A DNA stretch of 64,000 nt from Rubrimonas sp036735545. Its GTDB lineage: Bacteria; Pseudomonadota; Alphaproteobacteria; Rhodobacterales; Rhodobacteraceae. Positions 53,033-59,755 of this stretch are shown here, one piece after another. The stretch spans positions 80,237-144,236 of the forward strand of contig DAINOD010000002.1 in the NCBI GenBank assembly GCA_036735545.1. The letters are read 5' to 3'. How positions within the stretch are numbered: the first letter of the stretch is position 1; each line of letters begins with the position of its first letter. The position numbers and the translations under genes were made by a program. The notes beneath the pieces were generated by a model that ran no database searches, was not told where the DNA came from, and was given only the letters and a program-made list of their open reading frames with translations.

Positions 53033-54090
53033 CGGACCCTTCCCAGCGAGAGAAGCCTGTCGCACAGCGCCGCGGGCGTGGGCGCGGGCTCGAGGGCGTC
53101 GAGACAGGGCCGCGCCGCCGTCAGCGCCCGCGGCTCGGCGCCGGGCAGCGGCGTCAGCCATACCAGCCGCCAGGCCAGCCGCGACAGCCGCGCCAGCCCC
53201 GCGACCAGCGCGTCGGGCTCGCCGCGCTCCAGCCCGTCCGACACCACCACGACCACCGCCCCGCGCGCCAGCGCCGCAAAGCGGGGCGCGCGCAGGAAGG
53301 CCGCCAGCGCCTCGCCCAGCCGCGTGCCGCCGTCCCAGTCCGCGACCAGCCCCGCCGCCCGCGCCAGCGCCTGCGCCGGCTCGCGCGGCCCCAGCGCGCG
53401 GGTGACGCGCGTCAGGCGGGTGCCCAGCGTGAAGGTCTCCACCCGGCCGGTGGCGCGGGCCAGCGCATGGGCGGCGCGCAGGTTCGACTCGGTCGCCGCC
53501 TTCATCGAGCCGGAGACGTCGATCAGCAGCAGCACCCGCCGCGGGGCGAGGCGGCGGCGGCTCTGCGGCAGGGTCGCGACCTCGCCGTCGCGCCGCGCCG
53601 CCTCGCGGAAGGCCCGGCGCAGGTCGGGCGTCCCGCGCCACGCCTGGCGGCGGCGCGTCAGCCGCTGCGGCAGCCGCGAGCCGGCGCGGCGCAGGCGGCG
53701 CAGCGCCTCGGCCTCGTCGCGCGCCGCGAAGTCGCGCGCGCGCAGCGCCTCCGCCGCGGTCGCCTCGGCGCCGGCGGGCTCCTCGCCCTCGACGCTCACG
53801 GCCTCGCCCGGGCCGGCGTCGTCCACTGCGGGGGTTTCGTCGGACGCGCCGCCGGGGGCGACCAGCGCGCGACCGAGGAAATGGGCGTCGAACACCGCCT
53901 CGAAGTCCGCCCGCCGCTCGGGCCCCGGGCCGAACACGGCCCGCGCCGCGGCGCGCAGGTCGGCCATGGAGCGCGGGCCGAGGAGCCCCACCGCCGCGAG
54001 GAAATCCGCCCCCTGCGACGGCGCCGCGGCGAAGCCCGCGCCGCGCAGCGCCGCCGTGAAGCCCACCAGATGCGCCGCCGCCGGATGCAT
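53029..54090 (-). CDS. VWA-domain protein, CoxE-like
   Basis: 353 residues. The MIDAS motif LLLIDVSGSM at ~190, then DWDGGTRLGEALAAFL and VVVVVSDGLERGEPD complete a von Willebrand A domain. The first ~180 residues are acidic and Ala-rich. CoxE partners with the MoxR ATPase CoxD in maturing the molybdenum centre of CO dehydrogenase. TGATG junction with the ATPase gene upstream. Confidence 0.86.
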   Translation of the reverse strand: MHPAAAHLVGFTAALRGAGFAAAPSQGADFLAAVGLLGPRSMADLRAAARAVFGPGPERRADFEAVFDAHFLGRALVAPGGASDETPAVDDAGPGEAVSVEGEEPAGAEATAAEALRARDFAARDEAEALRRLRRAGSRLPQRLTRRRQAWRGTPDLRRAFREAARRDGEVATLPQSRRRLAPRRVLLLIDVSGSMKAATESNLRAAHALARATGRVETFTLGTRLTRVTRALGPREPAQALARAAGLVADWDGGTRLGEALAAFLRAPRFAALARGAVVVVVSDGLERGEPDALVAGLARLSRLAWRLVWLTPLPGAEPRALTAARPCLDALEPAPTPAALCDRLLSLGRVR

Positions 54091-54968
54091 CACGCCGCCG
54101 CCCCCAACAGCGCGTCGAGCCGCGGCGCGAGGTGGTCCATGTCGTCCTGATCCTTCACCGCCACCCCGATGGCGCGGCGGAACGCGACCGGCCACGGGCT
54201 GCCCTGCGAGGCCAGCAGCGTCGCGGCCTCCGCCCACTCCACCGTCTCGGCGACGCCCGGCGGCTTGGCCAGCGGCTCGGCGCGCAGCCGGCCGACCGCC
54301 GCCACCACCGCCTCGGCGGTCGCCCGCGCGACGCTCGAGGCCCGCGCCATGACGATCTCCACCTCGCGCGCGCCGTCGGGATAGTCGATCCAGTGATGCA
54401 CGCAGCGCCGCCGCAGCGCCTCGTGCAGCTCGCGCGTGCGGTTGGAGGTCAGGATCACCGCCGGGCGCGCGTCGGCCTTCACCGGGCCGCGCTCGGGGAT
54501 GGTGATCTGGAAGTCGGACAGGAACTCCAGCAGGAAGGCCTCGAATTCCGGGTCGGCGCGGTCGATCTCGTCGATCAGCAGCAGCGCGCCGCCGCCCTCG
54601 CGCAGCGCCGCCAGCAGCGGGCGCTCAAGCAGGAACTGGTCGGCCCAGACGTTGACGTATTCCGCCCCGGCCTGACGGATCGCCAGCATCTGGCGCGGAT
54701 AGTTCCATTCGTAGAGCGCCGCCGAGGCGTCGATGCCCTCGTAGCATTGCAACCGGATCAGTCGCCGCCCCAGCGCCGAGGCCAGCGCCTTGGCGCCCTC
54801 GGTCTTGCCGACGCCGGGCGGCCCCTCCAGCAGCAGCGGCTTGCCCAGCGCCAGCGCCAGATAGGCGGCCGTCGCCAGCCCCTCGTCGGACAGATAGAGC
54901 GCGTCCTCCAGCGCCCGCGCCAGCGCCTGCGGCGAGCCGATGCCGTCGATGACCGCCCGCACCGCCAT
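54090..54968 (-). CDS. MoxR-family AAA+ ATPase, CoxD-like
   Basis: 292 residues. Walker A GPPGVGKTEGAK at ~50, Walker B LLLIDEIDRAD, sensor 1 PAVILTSNRTRELHEAL, arginine finger region ALRRRCVHHW. MoxR/CoxD ATPases work with VWA proteins to insert or activate cofactors. Overlaps by one base with both neighbours, so it is made together with the hydroxylase and the VWA protein. Confidence 0.9.
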   Translation of the reverse strand: MAVRAVIDGIGSPQALARALEDALYLSDEGLATAAYLALALGKPLLLEGPPGVGKTEGAKALASALGRRLIRLQCYEGIDASAALYEWNYPRQMLAIRQAGAEYVNVWADQFLLERPLLAALREGGGALLLIDEIDRADPEFEAFLLEFLSDFQITIPERGPVKADARPAVILTSNRTRELHEALRRRCVHHWIDYPDGAREVEIVMARASSVARATAEAVVAAVGRLRAEPLAKPPGVAETVEWAEAATLLASQGSPWPVAFRRAIGVAVKDQDDMDHLAPRLDALLGAAA

Positions 54969-55990
54969 CAGCGCGACCGCTGCGGCCGGGGGCCGCCCTG
55001 CGCCCGCAGCGCGCGCAGCACCTTCTCCGGCGTCACCGGCAGACTGTCGACGTCGACGCCCACCGCGTCGAAGATCGCGTTGGCCACCGCCGGCAGCACG
55101 GGGTTGGCGCACATCTCGCCCGGCCCCTTGCCGCCGAAGGGTCCGTCGGGCGCGGGACGTTCGAGGATGGCGATGTCGTGAGGCGCGATGTCGCCGGGGC
55201 CGGGCATCAGGTAGTGGTTGAAGTCGGTTGGCCCGTGGGCGCGGTCGGGATAGGCGGGCTCGGTGGTCTCCCACAGCGCGTGGCTCATGCCCATCCAGGC
55301 GCCGCCGACCAGTTGCTGCTCGACCAGCCGCGGGTTGAGCGCGCGGCCGACCTCGTAGGCCGAGGTCATCTTCACCACGCGCACGTCGCCGGTCTCGTCG
55401 CAGACTTCGACGTCCACCACCATGGCGGCGTGGGCGAAGCAGGAGACGGGCGTCATCTCGCCGGTCTCGGCGTCCACCGGCGAGAACGGGATCAGAAAGA
55501 TGCCCCGCCCCGAGACCGTGCGTCCCTGCCGGAACTGCGCCGCGATGCAGGCCTCGCCGGTGGTGATGGCGCGCTGTGGCGCGCCGCGGACGTGGATGCT
55601 CCCCTTGCCGTCGGTCACGAGGTCGGCGGCGTCCACCTCCAGTTCCTCCGCCGCCGCCTCCAGCATCACCGCCCGCGCCTCGGTCGCCGCGGCGATGACG
55701 GCGTTGCCGACGCGGTGGGTGCCGCGGCTGGCGAAGCTGCCCATGCAGTGCGGGCCGGTGTCGCTGTCGGCGGTGTCGACGTAGACGTCCTCCACCGGCA
55801 CACCCAGCGTCTCCGCCGCGATCTGGCGCGTCACCGACTTCATGCCCTGCCCGAGGTCGATCGAGGACAGCGCCACGGTGAACTTGCCGTCGGGGTTGGA
55901 ATGCACCAGCGCCTGGCTGGGGTCGCCGCCAAGGTTCATGCCGATGGGATAGTTGATGGTGGCGCAGCCGCGCCCGCGATGCAGCGCCAT
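54968..55990 (-). CDS. Molybdopterin-binding subunit of xanthine-dehydrogenase family, C-terminal half
   Basis: 340 residues from the ATG at 55990, which has AGGAGG 5 nt upstream, so it is independently translated. It begins MALHRGRGCATINYPIG and carries cofactor-contact regions: VALSSIDLGQGMKSV, GSFASRGTHRVGNAV, VKMTSAYEVGRALNP and FGGKGPGEMCANPV with the Glu expected at the active site. It corresponds to roughly the last 340 residues of a normal ~770-residue large subunit. Confidence 0.88.
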   Translation of the reverse strand: MALHRGRGCATINYPIGMNLGGDPSQALVHSNPDGKFTVALSSIDLGQGMKSVTRQIAAETLGVPVEDVYVDTADSDTGPHCMGSFASRGTHRVGNAVIAAATEARAVMLEAAAEELEVDAADLVTDGKGSIHVRGAPQRAITTGEACIAAQFRQGRTVSGRGIFLIPFSPVDAETGEMTPVSCFAHAAMVVDVEVCDETGDVRVVKMTSAYEVGRALNPRLVEQQLVGGAWMGMSHALWETTEPAYPDRAHGPTDFNHYLMPGPGDIAPHDIAILERPAPDGPFGGKGPGEMCANPVLPAVANAIFDAVGVDVDSLPVTPEKVLRALRAQGGPRPQRSR

Positions 55991-57612
55991 CACCGCCTCC
56001 TGAAGCCGCTGGTGAACCGGGAGACGCCCGGCCGGCTGACGGGCCGCGCGGGCGTGGCCGGCGCCGCAGGGGTCGGGGGAGCAGCGGTCGGGGGAGCAGC
56101 GGTCGGGGGAGCGGGGAAAGTCGGGGCGGGGGGCCGCGGCGCAAGGGGCGGCGCAGGCTGGCCCGGGCGCGGCGCGGACGCGATCGGCCGGGCGGCGGCG
56201 TCGGCGCGGGTGGGCGGGATCTCGCCGCGCCAGCCCACCCCGCCGCCGACCATGCTGGAGGCCGCCTTCGCCTCGGCCGGCAGCGGCCAGCCCGCTTTCT
56301 CCGCCGCCACCTGAGCGCATTCCACCAGCGCGCAGTTCTTCGCGACGCGACGGTGCGCCTTCATGTCCCCGTCTCGGTAGGCGTTGAGAACGCGGAAGGC
56401 CAGCGGGTCCATCCCCGCCGCCCGCGCGCTGCGGTCCATCTGCCGCTCGATGGACCAGTCCGCGCCGGTAATGCCGAAGCCGCGCATGGCGGTCGAGGGC
56501 GTGCGGTTGGTGAACACGCACCAGACGTCGGCATGCACGTTCGGGATCGTGTAGGGCCCCGGCAGATGTCCCACCGCCTTCTGCACCGCGTAGCTGGAGA
56601 GCCGCGTGTACGCGCCGCTGTCGAAATAGCCGCGGAACTGGCGCGCGATGATCCGCCCCTCGGCGTCGAGCCCGTCCTTCAGATACCACCGCTCGGCGCC
56701 GCGGGGGGCGCCGACCTGCATCTCCTCGGCCCGGTCCCAGGCGAACTTGCACGGCCGCCCGGTCAGCAGGCAGGCGAGGATCGCCAGCGGTTCGACGAGG
56801 CTGTCCACCTTGCCGCCGAAGCCCCCGCCCACCGTGCCGCCGATGAAGTGCAGGCGGTTCGACGGCAGCTTCAGCAGCTTCGCGGCCGTGCCCAGCGAGA
56901 AGAACAGCGCCTGCGTGGAGGTGTGCACGACGATGCGCCCGTTGATCTCGGGCGCGGCGATGGCGCCGTTGGTCTCGACGGGCGCCTGTTCGATCGGCGA
57001 CATCTCGTAGCGACCCTCGACGATCTTCGCGGCGCGGGCGAAGGCGGCCTCGACATCGCCGAAGCGCAGCTTCTGGTGGTCGTATTTCTCGTGATAGACG
57101 AAGGCGTTGCCGGGATAGGTCTCGTTGACCACGGGGGCGCCCGGCCGCAGCGCCTCCTCGGGATCGAGGACGTGGGGCAGCGGCTCCCAGTCCACGCGCA
57201 CCGCGGCGCAGGCGTCGCGGGCCGCGCGGTCGCTGTCGGCGACGATGGCCAGCACCGGCTCGCCGACATAGGCGACCTTCTTCTCGGCGATCAACGGCTC
57301 GTCGTCGATCCCGAAATTGATGAGGCTCAGCAGCGTGTTGAGGTTGCGCGGCACGTCGGCCCCGCGGATGATGCGCCGCACGCCAGGCATCCGCTCGGCG
57401 CGGCTCGCGTCGATCCCGCGCACGCGCGCGTGATGATGCGGGCTGCGCACGCAGCGCACATGCAGCAGCCCCTCGAAGGCGTGGTCGTCGAAAAACCGCG
57501 ATCGGCCGGTGACATGACCGAGGATGTCCTGCCGGCGCGTCGGCTTGCCGATCTCGTTCAGGTCCTCGGGCCGCTCATCGGCGAACAGGTCCTTGCGGAA
57601 CTCCAGGGTCAT
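55990..57612 (-). CDS. Molybdopterin-binding subunit of xanthine-dehydrogenase family, N-terminal half with Pro-rich tail
   Basis: 540 residues. IGKPTRRQDILGHVTGRSRFFDD start, then VAYVGEPVLAIVADS, IGGTVGGGFGGKVDS (molybdopterin contact) and TPSTAMRGFGITGADWSIE. The CO-dehydrogenase AYxCSFR loop is not present, so it is a carbon hydroxylase of another kind. The last ~66 residues are extremely Pro/Ala-rich, partly coded by 15-bp DNA repeats, and stop where the core fold should continue. One-base overlap with the C-terminal half gene. Confidence 0.87.
   Translation of the reverse strand: MTLEFRKDLFADERPEDLNEIGKPTRRQDILGHVTGRSRFFDDHAFEGLLHVRCVRSPHHHARVRGIDASRAERMPGVRRIIRGADVPRNLNTLLSLINFGIDDEPLIAEKKVAYVGEPVLAIVADSDRAARDACAAVRVDWEPLPHVLDPEEALRPGAPVVNETYPGNAFVYHEKYDHQKLRFGDVEAAFARAAKIVEGRYEMSPIEQAPVETNGAIAAPEINGRIVVHTSTQALFFSLGTAAKLLKLPSNRLHFIGGTVGGGFGGKVDSLVEPLAILACLLTGRPCKFAWDRAEEMQVGAPRGAERWYLKDGLDAEGRIIARQFRGYFDSGAYTRLSSYAVQKAVGHLPGPYTIPNVHADVWCVFTNRTPSTAMRGFGITGADWSIERQMDRSARAAGMDPLAFRVLNAYRDGDMKAHRRVAKNCALVECAQVAAEKAGWPLPAEAKAASSMVGGGVGWRGEIPPTRADAAARPIASAPRPGQPAPPLAPRPPAPTFPAPPTAAPPTAAPPTPAAPATPARPVSRPGVSRFTSGFRRR
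56071..56115. repeat. Three 15-bp tandem repeats in the Pro-rich tail
   Basis: GGTCGGGGGAGCAGC at 56071, 56086 and, with two changes, 56101. On the minus strand they code PPTAA-type units. In-frame length changes would leave the protein open, which suits a flexible linker. Confidence 0.85.
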
Positions 57613-58079
57613 CAGGCGCTCCGTCGCTGCGACGCGGCGAGGATCGCGTCGATGATCGGCTCGTAGCCGGTGCAGCGGCAGACGTTGCCGCCGATGGCCT
57701 CCACGACCTCGGCCCGGCCGGGACGCGGGTTGACGTCGAGCAGCGCCCGCGCCGCCATCAGCATCCCCGGCGTGCAGAAGCCGCACTGGGCGGCGAAGCC
57801 CTCCATGAACGCCTCCTGCAAGGGATGGGTCCGCCCGCCGGCGTCCAGCCCCGAGGCGGTCTCGACGGCCGCGCCCTCCACCGTCTCGGCCAGCGTCAGG
57901 CAGGACAGACGCGGGCGGCCGTCCACCAGCACGGTGCAGGCGCCGCAGGTTCCCTGCGCGCAACCCTGCTTGGGGGCGAAGTCGCCGACCTTGCGGCGCA
58001 GGACGTCCAGCAGGTTCTCCGCCTCCGCGACGAAGACCGCCTTCTCGGCGCCGTTCAGGGTGAAGCGCAGCGGCCGCAT
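57612..58079 (-). CDS. 2Fe-2S subunit of xanthine-dehydrogenase family (CoxS-like)
   Basis: 155 residues, standard size. Ferredoxin-type cluster: KQGCAQGTCGACTVL...LSC; second cluster: AAQCGFCTPGM and NVCRCTGYEP. Passes electrons between molybdenum and FAD. TGATG overlaps with both neighbours. Confidence 0.95.
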   Translation of the reverse strand: MRPLRFTLNGAEKAVFVAEAENLLDVLRRKVGDFAPKQGCAQGTCGACTVLVDGRPRLSCLTLAETVEGAAVETASGLDAGGRTHPLQEAFMEGFAAQCGFCTPGMLMAARALLDVNPRPGRAEVVEAIGGNVCRCTGYEPIIDAILAASQRRSA

Positions 58080-58876
58080 CACGGCTCTCCCAACAGCAGG
58101 CGACGCAGGTGGACGGGCGCGATCTCGCGCCGCCACCAGGCCGAGCCCAGCGCGTCGTCGGCGGGCGCGAGACCCTGCGTCGCGACCGCCAGCGCCGGGG
58201 CGATCCCGGCCCTGTCGAGCGCCCTGCCCTCCAGCGCCTGCTCCGCCGCCCGGCCGCGCAGCGGGCTCGGCCCCATGGCCCCCCAGGCGATGCGCGCGCC
58301 CCGCGCCGCGCCGCCTGTCTCGGGGACCACGGCGGCGATGGACATGACCGTCACGCCGCGCGGGTGGACGCGCTGGACCTTGGCGAACCGCAGCGACGGC
58401 GGGCGCGCGAAGCTCACGCGCGCCACGGCGGGCCGGGCGCGGTCGCGGTCGCGCAGCAGGTCCTCGACCCCGACGTCGCGCCCGTCCGCCAGCGTCGCGC
58501 GCGCCTCCAGCGCCAGCAGCGCCGTCGCGAAGTCGCCATAGGGGTGCGGCGCGAACAGGTTGCCGCCGACCGTCGCCGCCTCGCGCACCGCCGGCCCGCC
58601 GACGGCGCGGGCGACCGGGTGCAGGAAGTCGAGCGCGCGTTCCGCAAGCACCTGCGCCATGGTCACGCCCGCACCCAGCGCGATGCGCTCGCCGGCGGCG
58701 GAGACGGCGCGCATGGCGGGCTCGCGCGTCAGCACCAGCGCCGTGACCGACTGGTCGCCCTCGTTGACGCCGCGCATCAGCAGCGTGCCGCCGCCCCAGA
58801 GACGCGCGCCCGGCTCGGCGGCCAGCACCCGCGCCGCCTCGGCCAGCGTGTCGACGGTGCGGATCGCGACGCTCAC
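58079..58876 (-). CDS. FAD-binding subunit of xanthine-dehydrogenase family (CoxM-like)
   Basis: 265 residues from a GTG at 58876 that overlaps the stop of the SRPBCC gene (GTGA). FAD motif GGGTLLMRGVNEG near residue 28 and REAATVGGNLFAPHPYGDFATALLALEA. Third component of the L-S-M hydroxylase trio; completes the enzyme. Confidence 0.93.
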   Translation of the reverse strand: MSVAIRTVDTLAEAARVLAAEPGARLWGGGTLLMRGVNEGDQSVTALVLTREPAMRAVSAAGERIALGAGVTMAQVLAERALDFLHPVARAVGGPAVREAATVGGNLFAPHPYGDFATALLALEARATLADGRDVGVEDLLRDRDRARPAVARVSFARPPSLRFAKVQRVHPRGVTVMSIAAVVPETGGAARGARIAWGAMGPSPLRGRAAEQALEGRALDRAGIAPALAVATQGLAPADDALGSAWWRREIAPVHLRRLLLGEP

Positions 58877-59313
58877 GCCAGCCCCATGTGGCTGCGGACG
58901 GCCTTCATGCCGTCGCCGTAGACCCGGTCGCCCACCATGTCCGCCAGCTCCTTCTCGCGACCCTTCGGCGTGGTGAAGCGGGACTCCCACCACCAGAAGG
59001 TGCGGTCGCCGTCCGTCACCGGGCTCAGGCGCACATGGGCGACGTAGTTGAACAGCGGCACCGGCGTCTCCAGCAGGCAGTAGGAGAAGGCGAAGTCGGC
59101 GTCGGAGAGCGTGAGCAACTGCTCGCGCAGGTGCTCGCCGCCGGCGAGGTGGAAGTCGCGCACGCAGCCCACCATGTCGCTCGGCCGGCCGCGCTCGATG
59201 TGGCTTTCGGCCACGATCGGATGCCAGCGGTCGTGGCCGTTGAAGTCGCGCAGCACGTCCCACACCGCCTCCAGCGGCGCGTCGATCACGGTGCTGCGGA
59301 CCACCCTCGGCAT
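58873..59313 (-). CDS. SRPBCC (CoxG-like) protein, copy 2
   Basis: 146 residues. START-like SRPBCC fold: STVIDAPLEAVWDVLRDFNGHDRWHP and the C-terminal helix region. CoxG-type members sit beside molybdenum hydroxylases and tether or chaperone them at the membrane. Similar to the gene immediately upstream, 3 nt away, showing a tandem duplication. Confidence 0.86.
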   Translation of the reverse strand: MPRVVRSTVIDAPLEAVWDVLRDFNGHDRWHPIVAESHIERGRPSDMVGCVRDFHLAGGEHLREQLLTLSDADFAFSYCLLETPVPLFNYVAHVRLSPVTDGDRTFWWWESRFTTPKGREKELADMVGDRVYGDGMKAVRSHMGLA

Positions 59314-59316
59314 CGC

Positions 59317-59754
59317 TCAGCCCCCGAAATGCCGCTTCAGCGCGTCGAAGCCGCCCTGGAACACGCCGCCGCCGATGCCGGCCACCAGATCGTCCTCGAC
59401 CTCGGGCGCGCAGTCGAACTCGGCCGACCACTCGACGAAGCAGCGGTCGCCGTCGGTGATCGGCGTCAGGCGCAGCGTGGCGACGTAGTTCTCCAGCGGC
59501 ATGGGGCTCATCAGGATCGAATAGGTCTGGAACAGGTCGTAGTCGCTCAGCGCCAGCAGCTTCTCGCGCAGCCGGTCGCCGTTCTGCAGCGTGAAGGCGC
59601 GCACGCAGCCCACGCGGTCGGCGGGCTCGCCGTTCTCGATCTGGCTGTCGGCGATGCGCGGGTGCCAGCGCGGCAGGCCGTTGAAGTCGCGCACCCGCTC
59701 CCACACCTTCGCGGCCGGCGCGGCGATGACGCTGGAGACGTAGACCCGCGCCAC
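59317..59754 (-). CDS. SRPBCC (CoxG-like) protein, copy 1
   Basis: 145 residues: SSVIAAPAAKVWERVRDFNGLPRWHP, then GCVRAFTLQNGDRLREKLLALSDYD. Same fold and spacing of motifs as its neighbour (shared DFNG--RWHP, VGCVR-F), but with an acidic middle (EFDCAPEVEDD). Two bases after the flotillin stop. A ligand-binding cavity is expected; ligand unknown. Confidence 0.86.
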   Translation of the reverse strand: MARVYVSSVIAAPAAKVWERVRDFNGLPRWHPRIADSQIENGEPADRVGCVRAFTLQNGDRLREKLLALSDYDLFQTYSILMSPMPLENYVATLRLTPITDGDRCFVEWSAEFDCAPEVEDDLVAGIGGGVFQGGFDALKRHFGG

Positions 59755-59755
59755 C

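Noticed and set aside
54968..59754. CO dehydrogenase (coxMSL) cluster
   Set aside because: The Mo subunit lacks the AYxCSFR active-site loop; gene order and accessory proteins alone are not enough.
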